64,000 nt of DNA from Streptomyces antibioticus (GTDB taxonomy: Bacteria; Actinomycetota; Actinomycetes; Streptomycetales; Streptomycetaceae), in contig NZ_CM007717.1 of NCBI RefSeq assembly GCF_002019855.1, positions 7,511,750 to 7,575,749 on the forward strand, written 5' to 3'. The notes beneath the pieces are model-generated. The model saw nothing but the letters and a program-made list of their open reading frames with translations, was not told the origin of the DNA and searched no databases. The position numbers and the translations under genes were made by a program. This document shows positions 8,916-16,885 of the stretch, piece after piece. Within the stretch, counting starts at the first letter, position 1. Each line of letters begins with the position of its first letter.

Positions 8916-10083
8916 ATCCTTCGGCCGTCTCCAGGTCGTGCGGTCCGACCGTCGTCGGGCTCGCGTGGCCGGAGAGGGCGAGGGTGAGGTCCAGTTCGGC
9001 CAGCAGACAGCGGATCACGTGCTCGACGCCGGGCTGTCCGTCCAGGCCGAGGCCGTAGACGTACGGCCGGCCCAGCAGCACGGCGCGGGCGCCCAGCGCG
9101 AGGGCCTTGAACACGTCGTCGCCGGTGCGGATCCCGCTGTCGAACAGCACGGTCAGCCGGTCGCCGACCGCCTGTGCCACCCGGGGCAGCGCGTCGGCGG
9201 CGGCGACCGAACCGGCCACCTGCCGGCCGCCGTGGTTGGACACCACCACGCCGTCCATCCCGGCGTCGGCGGCCAGCCGGGCGTCGTCCGGGTGCAGGAC
9301 GCCCTTCAGGACGATCGGACCGTCCCAGTGCTCGCGCAGGAACGCCAGATCCGGCCAGGTCTTCCCGGGGTCCGCGAACAGGCCGGTGAAGTGCAGCACG
9401 GCGGCGTTCGGGTCCTCGTGCACCGGCTTGGCCAGGCCCGCCAGGAACGCCGGGTCGGAGAAGTAGTTGGCGGTGCCGACGCCGTGCAGGAACGGCAGAT
9501 ACGCCTGGTCGAGATCGCGCGGCCGCCAGGCGAGGAGCGGGGTGTCCAGGGTGACCACCAGCACCGAGAAGCCGCTCGCCCGCGCCCGGTCCAGGAAACT
9601 CCGGGTCACCTCGCGGTCCTTGGACCAGTAGAGCTGGAACCAGCGCTCCGCGTCCCCCATCGCCTCGGCCACCTGCTCGATCGGGGTGCTGGAGGCGGAG
9701 GAGAGGACGAACGGCACGCCCTGCGCGGCGGCGGCCCGCGCGGCCGCCCGCTCCGCCTCCGGATGCATGATCGACAGCACCCCGACCGGCGCCAGCGCCA
9801 GCGGGGCGGGCAGCGCCCGGCCCAGCACCTCCACCGACAGGTCCCGCTCGTGCACGTCCCGCAGCATCCGCGGCACGATCCGGCGGCGCTCCAGGGCCCG
9901 CCGGTTGGCGCGGGCCGTGCTGCCGTCGCCCGCGCTGCCCGCCACATAGCCGACCGGACCCGGCCCGAGCCGACGCTCGGTCAGTTCCTCCAGCCGGGTC
10001 AGATCGGTGGGCAGCCGGGGGACGGCGCCCGTCATGCCGTTCAGATAGATCTCGTACTGGAAGTCGGCCCAGTGCTTGGCCAT
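8914..10083 (-). CDS. FMN-dependent alpha-hydroxy-acid oxidising enzyme (lactate 2-monooxygenase-like)
   Basis: 389 residues, ATG start, single-domain TIM barrel of the glycolate oxidase/lactate dehydrogenase/lactate monooxygenase family. It oxidises an L-2-hydroxy acid with FMN as cofactor. FMN and substrate contacts are seen as LAPVGVLSIMHPE, QLYWSKDRE, VVTLDTP, and the catalytic base in VVSNHGGRQ, followed by DSGIRTGDDVFKALALGA. The N-terminus (HWADFQYEIYLNGMTG) resembles actinobacterial proteins annotated as lactate 2-monooxygenase, which yields acetate and CO2. There is no N-terminal membrane or cytochrome b2 segment, so it is cytoplasmic. L-lactate dehydrogenase or mandelate-type activity cannot be excluded. 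It appears monocistronic. Confidence 0.87.
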   Translation of the reverse strand: MAKHWADFQYEIYLNGMTGAVPRLPTDLTRLEELTERRLGPGPVGYVAGSAGDGSTARANRRALERRRIVPRMLRDVHERDLSVEVLGRALPAPLALAPVGVLSIMHPEAERAAARAAAAQGVPFVLSSASSTPIEQVAEAMGDAERWFQLYWSKDREVTRSFLDRARASGFSVLVVTLDTPLLAWRPRDLDQAYLPFLHGVGTANYFSDPAFLAGLAKPVHEDPNAAVLHFTGLFADPGKTWPDLAFLREHWDGPIVLKGVLHPDDARLAADAGMDGVVVSNHGGRQVAGSVAAADALPRVAQAVGDRLTVLFDSGIRTGDDVFKALALGARAVLLGRPYVYGLGLDGQPGVEHVIRCLLAELDLTLALSGHASPTTVGPHDLETAEG

Positions 10084-10210
10084 CCGCCCGTCCCGCCTCT
10101 CGTCGTCGAGCTCGCGTGCACGGCGACGATACCCGCCGGTAGCGGGGCGGAGGAGGGGGCGGGCGGGGTCCGGTCAGGGACTCCGGTCAGGGGCTCTGGC
10201 CGGGGACTTC

Positions 10211-10262
10211 GTCCGGTGGCTCGGCCCGAGGGATCAGTCCGGTGGCTCGGCCCACGGGCTCA
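10211..10262. repeat. 26-bp tandem repeat, two copies
   Basis: GTCCGGTGGCTCGGCCC followed by a variable 9-nt tail occurs at 10211-10236 and again at 10237-10262, with a shortened third start (GTCCGCGGC) after it. The second copy runs into the stop codon of the adjacent hydrolase remnant, so the repeat probably arose by slippage in decaying sequence. Confidence 0.6.
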
Positions 10263-10819
10263 GTCCGCGGCGGCCGACTCGCGCGGGACGCAGGCCAGTT
10301 GGCGTGGCTGCGAGAACATCGGCCAGTGGCCGGTGTCCAGTTCCACCAGCTCCCATCGGCCGCCTTCGACCGGGCCGGCCACCGCGGGCGGCGGAACGGC
10401 CCCGTCCAGGAGGCACTTGACGTGCGTGGCGGGCACGTCACCCGGCGAGCCCTTCGGTTCGGCCGACGCGGTGAGCGTGGCGCCCGGGTGCGGGGTGCCC
10501 TCGACCAGGATCCGGGCGCTCTGCGCGTCCGTGAGCCCCTGCCCCCGCGAACTCCTCAGCGGCCGGGACCGGCCACAGCCCGCCGTGCTCCTCGATCGCG
10601 GCGCGGACCGGATCGCTGGACCGGCCCAGACAGGAAGTCCTCCCCGTCGAAGGGGACGCTCGCGTCGACGTACACCACCCGTCTCACCCGGTCCCCGATC
10701 CGCTCCGCAGCCTGTCCGACCGGATGGGCGTGGTCCCCGGCGGCGCGCAGCTCGGCCGCGACCTCGTCCCACGCCCACGCGCCCAGCCAGGCCCCCGGCA
10801 CCACCACGAAATGAGTCAC
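10260..10819 (-). pseudogene. Alpha/beta hydrolase, deleted and frameshifted remnant
   Basis: Translation from GTG 10819 gives THFVVVPGAWLGAWAWDEVA, the classic start of EstC-like alpha/beta hydrolases. After about 30 residues it jumps to ERIGDRVRRVVYVDASVPFD, which normally lies ~60-70 residues later. The block that should contain the GHSYGG nucleophile elbow is missing. The frame then shifts near 10560-10600. The family's C-terminal end (VKCLLDGAVPPP, ELVELDTGHWPMFSQP, with the catalytic His) is read in another frame up to the TGA at 10260. The GTG overlaps the permease stop as GTGA, so it was once translationally coupled. It cannot encode an active hydrolase unless there are sequencing errors. 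Confidence 0.75.
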
Positions 10820-12453
10820 GCGGGCAGCGTGGCGGAGGGGTCTGACAACGCCCCCTCCTCCGGTCCCTCCTCCGACCGCTCCTCGCCCTCCGCACCGGGT
10901 CCGGTGATGGGCCGCACCGGCACGTCCACCGTTCTGGCCAGCCGGGCGCCCTCGGGGCCGTACACCGCGCGAGGTTCGGGGAAGAGCCGCAGCAGGGTCA
11001 GGTAGAGCACGGCGGCGACGGCCAGGGACAGCGGCAGGCCGATGTCGACGCCGTTCGCGAGATCGCCGAGCGGGCCCACGAACTGGCCCGGGATGTTGGT
11101 GAACAGCACCCCGAGCAGCGCCGAGACCCACCACGCGGTCATGCCGCGCCAGTTCCAGCCGTGCGCGAACCAGTAACGCCCGCCGCGCTGACGGCGGTTG
11201 AAGACCTGGAGCGCCTCCGGGTCGTACCAGCCGCGCCGGGTGAGGAAGCCCAGCATCATGACGACCATCCAGGGCGTCGTACACGTGATGATCATGGTGG
11301 CGAAGGTGGAGATGGACTGGACGAGGTCCAGGGCGAACCGGCCGACGAAGATGAAGCCGATCGACACCAGGCCGACCAGCACCGTGGCCCGGACCCGGGA
11401 CAGCCGGGGGAACACCGAGGAGAAGTCCAGCCCCGTGCCGTACAGCGAGGTCGTGCCGGTGGACATGCCGCCGATCAGGGCGAGCAGACACACCGGCAGG
11501 AAGAACCAGCCGGGCGAGATCGCCAGCAGCCCGCCCACGAAGTCGGGGGCGGCCGGGTCGACGTACTCGGGGGCCCGCGCGGCGATGATGCTCGCCGTGC
11601 CCAGACCGAAGAGGAACGGCAGCAGCGTCGCGAGCTGGGAGAGGAACGCGGCGCCGATCACCCGGCGGCGCGGGGTGTCGGCCGGGATGTAGCGCGACCA
11701 GTCGCCGAGGAACGCCCCGAACGACACCGGGTTGGACAGCACGATCAGGGCCGCGCCGATGAACGACGGCCAGAACAGTGAACGGGTCGCCGCGTCCGCG
11801 GAGTCGGTGAAGACACCGGCGTAGGAGGCGTCGAAGTCCCCGGCGAACGCGATCGCGCCGACCAGGAACAGCACGGTCGCCGAGGTCACCGCGATCTTGT
11901 TGACGAACAGCATGAACCGGAAGCCGTAGACGCAGACCGCGAGCACCAGCGCGGCGAACAGCGCGTACGCGACGGCGTAGGTGAGGTCGCCGCGCGGCAG
12001 GCCGAACAGCCGGTGGGCGCCGCCGACCAGCGCGTCTCCGGAGCTCCACACCGAGATGGAGAAGAACGCGACGGCGGTCAGCAGGGAGAGGAACGAGCCG
12101 ACGATCCGGCCGTGCACGCCCAGGTGCGCGGAGGACGAGACGGCGTTGTTGGTGCCGTTGACCGGTCCGAAGACCGCCATCGGGCACAGGATCAGGGCGC
12201 CGACGACGACCCCGAGGAGGGTGGCGGCCAGGCCCTGCCAGAAGGACAGGCCGAAGAGGATCGGGAAGGCGCCGAGGACGCAGGTGGAGAAGGTGTTCGC
12301 CCCGCCGAAGGCCAGCCGGAACAGGTCGAACGGGGTCGCGGTGCGCTCGGCGTCGGGGATGCGGTCCACGCCGTGGCTCTCGACCTCGGTGAGAGCCGGG
12401 GGAGGCGTGACGGGGGCGGGGGAAGGGCCGGGGGAGGGGGTGGGTGCGGTCAA
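10816..12453 (-). CDS. NCS1-family purine/cytosine permease
   Basis: 545 residues with about 12 predicted membrane helices, matching nucleobase:cation symporter-1 (CodB/FcyB-type) proteins. Family features include the N-terminal FRLAFGGANTFSTCVLGAFP, GPVNGTNNAVSSSAHLGVHGR (TM3 region), SFGAFLGDWSRYIP and TTSLYGTGLDFSSVFP. It likely imports cytosine, purine or a related nucleobase by ion symport; the exact ligand cannot be read off. The best start is TTG 12453, preceded by CTGGAG. The stop overlaps the GTG of the broken hydrolase. A 46-codon leader ORF ends on this TTG. No nucleobase-catabolic enzyme lies beside it. Confidence 0.88.
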   Translation of the reverse strand: MTAPTPSPGPSPAPVTPPPALTEVESHGVDRIPDAERTATPFDLFRLAFGGANTFSTCVLGAFPILFGLSFWQGLAATLLGVVVGALILCPMAVFGPVNGTNNAVSSSAHLGVHGRIVGSFLSLLTAVAFFSISVWSSGDALVGGAHRLFGLPRGDLTYAVAYALFAALVLAVCVYGFRFMLFVNKIAVTSATVLFLVGAIAFAGDFDASYAGVFTDSADAATRSLFWPSFIGAALIVLSNPVSFGAFLGDWSRYIPADTPRRRVIGAAFLSQLATLLPFLFGLGTASIIAARAPEYVDPAAPDFVGGLLAISPGWFFLPVCLLALIGGMSTGTTSLYGTGLDFSSVFPRLSRVRATVLVGLVSIGFIFVGRFALDLVQSISTFATMIITCTTPWMVVMMLGFLTRRGWYDPEALQVFNRRQRGGRYWFAHGWNWRGMTAWWVSALLGVLFTNIPGQFVGPLGDLANGVDIGLPLSLAVAAVLYLTLLRLFPEPRAVYGPEGARLARTVDVPVRPITGPGAEGEERSEEGPEEGALSDPSATLPA

Positions 12454-12590
12454 GGCAGGCTCCAGCAGCGGGTGTTCGACGGTGGAGCGCGGGGTGGCGC
12501 GTGTGGAACGCGGACGGCCGGTGCCGCCGCCGGGTGGGCGGTGCGGGCGGACGCCGTCCGGGGACGGGGTGCGCCGAAGGTACGGGTCAT
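12450..12590 (-). CDS. Possible 46-codon leader ORF coupled to the NCS1 permease
   Basis: An ATG at 12590 preceded at 6 nt by GAGGG opens a 46-residue frame beginning MTRTFGAPRPRTASA. Its TGA overlaps the TTG start of the permease (TTGA). The peptide is rich in Arg, Pro and Ala and resembles no family I know. The well-placed ribosome site and the stop-start overlap suggest a translated leader controlling permease initiation. Codon bias alone cannot prove translation, so this is tentative. Confidence 0.3.
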   Translation of the reverse strand: MTRTFGAPRPRTASARTAHPAAAPAVRVPHAPPRAPPSNTRCWSLP

Positions 12591-12957
12591 GACAAGCCCT
12601 CGACCAGCAGGCGGATCATCCTTTTTTCGCGGCCCAGATGGATGAATCGTCCTGGCGTTTCGGCGTTGCAGCAAAGTTCGCAGGGGCGAATCACGGTCCG
12701 AGCGGAATGTTTCAGGCCGATTAAGCAAGCTAGGGAAACCAGCCAAGTGGCCGACTTCGGGGCTCCGGAAGCCCTTGCTTTCGGCGTTGTAACGTTCGAA
12801 TTCTGTGACTTCACGCCACTGTTTGAATACGCAATGTTACTGAAACGCGTGGGGTCGATGTGAGTTTCGGCGCCGGACTCGGCAGAGTGGCGCTCGCCGG
12901 ATCCGACGCCGATCGCATCGGCCGGCACCCCCCGAATCGAGCGGAAGGATGCACACA
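12591..12957. other. AT-richer divergent promoter region between the permease and the protease inhibitor
   Basis: From about 12600 to 12860 the sequence is clearly less GC-rich than the rest of the window (CCTTTTTTCG at 12611, GTTGTAACGTTCGAATTCTG at 12786). Promoters for the leftward permease unit and the rightward inhibitor should lie here. GTAAC at 12790-12794 and GTTAC at 12835-12839 form spaced inverted half-sites. No start-to-stop frame looks real. GGAAGG at 12943-12948 is the ribosome site for the inhibitor. Confidence 0.45.
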
Positions 12958-13395
12958 ATGCGGAACACCGCGCGCTGGGCAGCGACTCTCGGCCTCACGG
13001 CCGCCGCCGTCTGCGGACCCCTCACCGGGTCCGCGCTCGCCGCCCCGGCCGCAGCACCGGCCTCGCTCTACGCCCCGTCGGCCCTGGTGCTCACCATGGG
13101 CCACGGCGAGAGCGCCGCCACCGTCAACGCGGCTCGTGCCGTCACCCTGAACTGCGCGCCCGGTGCCTCCGGCACCCACCCGGCACCGGCCCTGGCCTGT
13201 GCCGAACTGCGCGCCGCGGGAGGCGACCTGGAGCTGCTGGCGGGGAGCACGAGCGGCAGGGTGTGTACCAAGCAGTACGACCCCGTCGTCGTCACCGCCG
13301 ACGGAGTGTGGCAGGGCAAGCGCGTCTCCTTCGAGCGCACCTTCGCCAACGAATGCGTGAAGAACGCTGCCGTGAGCACGCTCTTCGCGTTCTGA
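12958..13395 (+). CDS. ssi: Secreted subtilisin-inhibitor (SSI) family protease inhibitor, Lys at P1
   Basis: 145 residues from the second ATG; the first, at 12949, lies against the GGAAGG ribosome site and is too close. A signal peptide (RWAATLGLTAAAVCGPLTG then SALAAPAAA) precedes a mature SSI domain starting SLYAPSALVLTMGHGESA. Four Cys (66, 81, 103, 133) have the SSI spacings of 15 and 30, giving both disulfides. The reactive-site loop reads VCTKQYDPV, placing Lys105 at P1. SSI itself has Met there, which favours subtilisin, whereas Lys favours trypsin-like enzymes. It is secreted as a tight-binding dimeric inhibitor, probably controlling the strain's own extracellular proteases; two S1 protease genes lie at 20887 and 46060. 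It is monocistronic and followed by a hairpin. Confidence 0.94.
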   Translation: MRNTARWAATLGLTAAAVCGPLTGSALAAPAAAPASLYAPSALVLTMGHGESAATVNAARAVTLNCAPGASGTHPAPALACAELRAAGGDLELLAGSTSGRVCTKQYDPVVVTADGVWQGKRVSFERTFANECVKNAAVSTLFAF

Positions 13396-13637
13396 GACCG
13401 GGATCGCGTACCCCCCGTGGACGCCGCGACAGGCTCGTGACGTGGGGAGTGCGAGCCACTGAACACGGGGCGACCGCGATCTCGTACCCAGGGGCCGGAA
13501 GAGGCGGAGTGGGGCCGCCGTCCGGCCCCTGGGGTCATTTTCGTCCCGGGCACCGGGGAACCCGCCGGGTCCCGACGCCTCTCCCCGGGCGTCGTGCCTC
13601 CCGCCGGCGGAGGCTTCCCTCCCCGGTCGCGGGAAGA

Positions 13638-13662
13638 GCCGCCGTCCATCCCGGACGGCGGC
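13638..13662. terminator. 10-bp hairpin downstream of the inhibitor gene
   Basis: GCCGCCGTCC at 13638-13647 pairs perfectly with GGACGGCGGC at 13653-13662 around a 5-nt loop. It is flanked by AAGA on the left and CTTCTC on the right, giving partial U-tracts both ways. It lies about 240 nt past the inhibitor stop codon. Confidence 0.6.
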
Positions 13663-14019
13663 CTTCTCGTGCCCCCAGCCGGACGGACGCCCGCCGTCCA
13701 AGGACCGAGCCCGACGTCCGCGGACCGCCGGCGTCCGGGCAGACGACTGCCGCAGCCGGACCGCCCGCGACCGGACAGACGCCCGCCGTCCGCGACCGCA
13801 CGGACGCCCGCCGTCCGCGACCGCACGGACGCCCGCCGTCCGCGGGCCGACGCCCGACGCCCGACGCCCGACGCCCGACGCCCGGCGTCCGTGGACCGCC
13901 CGCGGCTGCCGGGCCGATGACCGCCGCTGTCGGACCACCCGCCGCAGCCGGACCACCCGCCGCCCACGAGGACCGCCCGCCGCCGCCCCCGGATCCACGG
14001 CCCGCCCCCACCCCCACCC
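13663..14019. repeat. Gene-free repeat-rich spacer (25-bp and 7-bp tandem repeats)
   Basis: Three copies of a 25-bp unit beginning GACGCCCGCCGTCCGCGA start at 13778, 13803 and 13828. Five exact GACGCCC heptamers follow at 13849-13883. The flanks are loose variants of the same GAC/CCGCC words up to the stop of the transporter gene at 14020. Long frames cross it on both strands, but they are only the repeats read as Arg/Pro/Ala strings; no gene is supported. The strings look like slippage-prone simple sequence. Confidence 0.65.
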
Positions 14020-16884
14020 CTACGCCAACTGCCGCCGTACCAGCTCCCGTAGCCGGCCGTCCGGGGCGGCGAGCAGTGCGGCCGGGGGGCCCTGTTCGAC
14101 GATCCTGCCGTGTTCCATGACGATCACCCGGTCGGCGTCCATGACCGTCGACAGCCGGTGCGCGATCACGACACGGGTCGCGTTCAGCTTGCGGGTGCTC
14201 TCGATGACCGTGCGCTGGGTGTCGTTGTCCAGCGCGCTGGTCGCCTCGTCGAAGAACAGGATGCGCGGCCGGCGGATCAGCGCCTGCGCGATCATCAGCC
14301 GCTGACGCTGGCCCCCGGAGACCGAACCGCTGCCGGCGACGATCGTGTGCAGTCCCATCGGCATCCGCTCGATGTCCCGCGCCAGCCCCGCCAGTTCGGC
14401 TGCCGCCAGCACCTCCTCCGGCGGATACGAACCGGTCCCCGAGATGACGTCCATGATCGAACTGGTGAAGGGCTGGGCGTGCTGGAGCACCACCCCGCAC
14501 TGCCGGCGCACCGCCGCCAGGTCCAGCGCGGACAGGTCCTGGCCGTCGTAGAGCACACTGCCCGACGCGGGGCGGTCGAAGCCGATCAGCAGTCTCAGCA
14601 AGGTCGACTTGCCGCAGCCGCTCGGGCCGACGACGGCCGTGAACTCGCCCGGCCGCACCGCGAAGGACACGTCGTCCAGGACGAGCGGCCCGTCGTCGGA
14701 GTAGCGGAACGACAGCCGACGGGCCTCCAGCGCGCCCGACAGCGGACCCGGGCGGGTGCTCGCGGCTCGCACCTCGGGCGCCGCCTCCAGGACCGGCCGG
14801 ATCTCCTCGAACAGCGGCAGCGCCGCCACCGCCGCCACGAACGCGCCGGTCAGCGAGGTGACCGCGGTCAGCAGCATCGTCACCGAGGTGTGGAAGGTGA
14901 GGAAGTCCGCCGCCGACAGCGCGCCCCGCGCCGGACCGGACAGCAGCATGAACATCAGCAGGGAGCACAGCGGCAGATGGACCGCGCCGAGCACCGTGCT
15001 GAGGTTCTTGATCCGGCCCAGCCGCTGCTGGAGCTCCCGGCTGCGCGCGAACTCCTCGGCCCAGGCCGCGTAGGCGTAGTTCTCGGCGGCCGCCACCCGT
15101 AGCTTCGGCAGCCCGCGCAGGGTCTGGAACGCCTGGTTGTTCAGCTTGTTGGAGAGCACCACCAGCCGCCGCTGCCAGCGCACCTGCCACAGCCCGAGCC
15201 CCAGGAACACGGCCGCCACGACGACCAGCATCCCGACCGCCGCCAGCGCCAGCGGCACGCTGTACCAGAGCAGCAGCCCCAGGTTCATCGCGCCGACCGT
15301 CACCGACTGCGCCACCGAGGGACCCAGGCCCGCGAGGAGCCGGCGGATCGCGCTGATCCCCATGGCCGCGCTCGCCAGTTCGCCGGTCGAGCGCTCGGCG
15401 AAGAAGGCCGTCGGCAGTCTCAGCAGCCGGTCCCACACGGCCGGTTGCAGGGTGGCCTCGATCCGGCCCTCCAGGCGCAGGATCGTCAGGTTCTGAAGGA
15501 GCGTGAACACCGCCGCCACCAGCGCGCCGATCAGCACCGCCACACACACCTGCGCGATCAGCCCCTCCTGGGCCCTCGGCACGTACTCGCCGAGCACCTT
15601 TCCGGTGGCGACCGGCACCAGCGCCCCGATCGCCACCGTCACCAGCCCGCTCAGCAGCAGATGGGCCAGGTCACCGCCGGTGCTCCGCACACTGAACCGC
15701 AGCAGCCCGAGCGGACCGAGCCGCCGTTCGGGCAGCGGCCGGTAGAACATGACGGCCCGCGGCTCGAACTCCGCCGCGTTGGCCTTCTCGACGGGCGTCT
15801 CGCGCCCCGTCGACGGATGGACGCTCACATAGCCGCCGCGCCGCCACAGCAGCGCGACCGGCGCCCCGGACAGGGCCCGCCGGCCCACCAGCGGACCCAC
15901 GTCGTCGCGCCACCAGCGCCCGTCGAGCCGGACCGCCCGGGTGCGGACCCGGGAGGCCACGGCGATCCGCTCGACCGGGTCCAGCCGGTCGTCCGGCCGG
16001 TCGCCGTCCGCCGCACTGCGGGACGGTTCGACGAGGGCGATCCCGGCCGCCCGCGCCACCAGCCGGCACGCGGCGAACGTGGCGTCCGCGTCGTCGGCGG
16101 TCGTCCGGCCGGAACGCGGCCCCGCCTTGCGGCCGATGGACGCGAGGAGCGTGCGGTCGGCCCGGGCCCGGACCGCCTCACCGGCCTCGATCCCGGCGGC
16201 GGCCCGTGTCTCGTGGGTCCGTTCGATCTGCTCGATCCACCGGTCCAGCGTGGTCAGCAGCCGGTACTGCTGGTCGACCATGCTCTGCCACACCGCCGGG
16301 TCCATCAGCAGATCGGCGGCCGCCTCCGGGCCGTACAGCGACCCGTACCGCACGCTGCCCGGCGGCACCGGCATCCAGAACACGTCGTCGTCGGTCAGCT
16401 CCGCCGCGCCGCTCTCGCCGGTGGCCGTCGGCGCCTGGAACAGGACGGACAGGGCGCGGCCCACGCCGAGCGCGAGCGCGTACTCCAGCGGGCTCGACGC
16501 CGGTGGGACGTACTGGGGCGCGCCGTAGGAGTCGTAGGGGCCGTACGCGTCGTGGGCCCAGGTCCCGGTGTCCGCCTGCCGGTACAGCTCGCGCAGGCCG
16601 ATGCGGTGCACCACGCAGTCGCGGGACGGGCGGGCCACCAGCGTGTGCCGGGCGCCGGTGACCGGGCCGAGCAGCAGGGCGCCCGCCTCCAGCCGGCCCA
16701 GATGATGCCAGTGCCCCTGCTCGGCGACGTCCACCGCGAACAGGTCCAGCGCCCCGGACACCACCAGCCACAGCACCTGGGGGCCCGCCAGGTCGAGCCG
16801 GGCGAGGCCCGCGCAGTCGACGCGCACGCCCGACTGCCCGAGCGCGGCGAGCACCTGGTCGCCCTGCTGCCGTACGTCGGTCAT
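14020..16884 (-). CDS. NHLM-type bacteriocin exporter, ABC permease/ATPase with cNMP-binding-like N-terminus
   Basis: 954 residues. The N-terminal ~350 contain a cyclic-nucleotide-binding-like jelly roll (VLWLVVSGALDLFAVDV, LGRLEAGALLLGPV) and a linker, as in the second ABC protein of NHLM (nitrile hydratase leader microcin) export systems. Residues ~400-690 hold six membrane helices. The ATPase has Walker A VGPSGCGKST, signature SVSGGQRQRLMIAQA, Walker B ILFFDEATSALD and a switch His in VIAHRLST, so all catalytic parts are intact. It lies 1 nt downstream of the C39 transporter gene and is the last gene of the peptide-HlyD-C39/ABC-ABC cassette. It presumably partners the C39 protein in exporting the Gly-Gly peptide; in known systems its exact role is unclear. 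Confidence 0.88.
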   Translation of the reverse strand: MTDVRQQGDQVLAALGQSGVRVDCAGLARLDLAGPQVLWLVVSGALDLFAVDVAEQGHWHHLGRLEAGALLLGPVTGARHTLVARPSRDCVVHRIGLRELYRQADTGTWAHDAYGPYDSYGAPQYVPPASSPLEYALALGVGRALSVLFQAPTATGESGAAELTDDDVFWMPVPPGSVRYGSLYGPEAAADLLMDPAVWQSMVDQQYRLLTTLDRWIEQIERTHETRAAAGIEAGEAVRARADRTLLASIGRKAGPRSGRTTADDADATFAACRLVARAAGIALVEPSRSAADGDRPDDRLDPVERIAVASRVRTRAVRLDGRWWRDDVGPLVGRRALSGAPVALLWRRGGYVSVHPSTGRETPVEKANAAEFEPRAVMFYRPLPERRLGPLGLLRFSVRSTGGDLAHLLLSGLVTVAIGALVPVATGKVLGEYVPRAQEGLIAQVCVAVLIGALVAAVFTLLQNLTILRLEGRIEATLQPAVWDRLLRLPTAFFAERSTGELASAAMGISAIRRLLAGLGPSVAQSVTVGAMNLGLLLWYSVPLALAAVGMLVVVAAVFLGLGLWQVRWQRRLVVLSNKLNNQAFQTLRGLPKLRVAAAENYAYAAWAEEFARSRELQQRLGRIKNLSTVLGAVHLPLCSLLMFMLLSGPARGALSAADFLTFHTSVTMLLTAVTSLTGAFVAAVAALPLFEEIRPVLEAAPEVRAASTRPGPLSGALEARRLSFRYSDDGPLVLDDVSFAVRPGEFTAVVGPSGCGKSTLLRLLIGFDRPASGSVLYDGQDLSALDLAAVRRQCGVVLQHAQPFTSSIMDVISGTGSYPPEEVLAAAELAGLARDIERMPMGLHTIVAGSGSVSGGQRQRLMIAQALIRRPRILFFDEATSALDNDTQRTVIESTRKLNATRVVIAHRLSTVMDADRVIVMEHGRIVEQGPPAALLAAPDGRLRELVRRQLA

Positions 16885-16885
16885 C

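Noticed and set aside
8848..10845. Long rightward frame opposite the lactate oxidase gene
   Set aside because: It is the antisense shadow of a well-conserved FMN enzyme, with Arg/Gly/Gln-rich nonsense translation.
12454..12640. TPP or other riboswitch before the NCS1 permease
   Set aside because: The conserved CTGAGA and related thi-box words are absent on the permease strand, and no other known aptamer pattern was seen.
13778..13883. CRISPR array
   Set aside because: The 25-bp copies are contiguous, without unique spacers, and no cas gene is present.
12811..13998. Leftward frame over the inhibitor and repeat tract
   Set aside because: Its sequence is repeats and the antisense of the SSI gene, whose Cys spacing proves the rightward reading.
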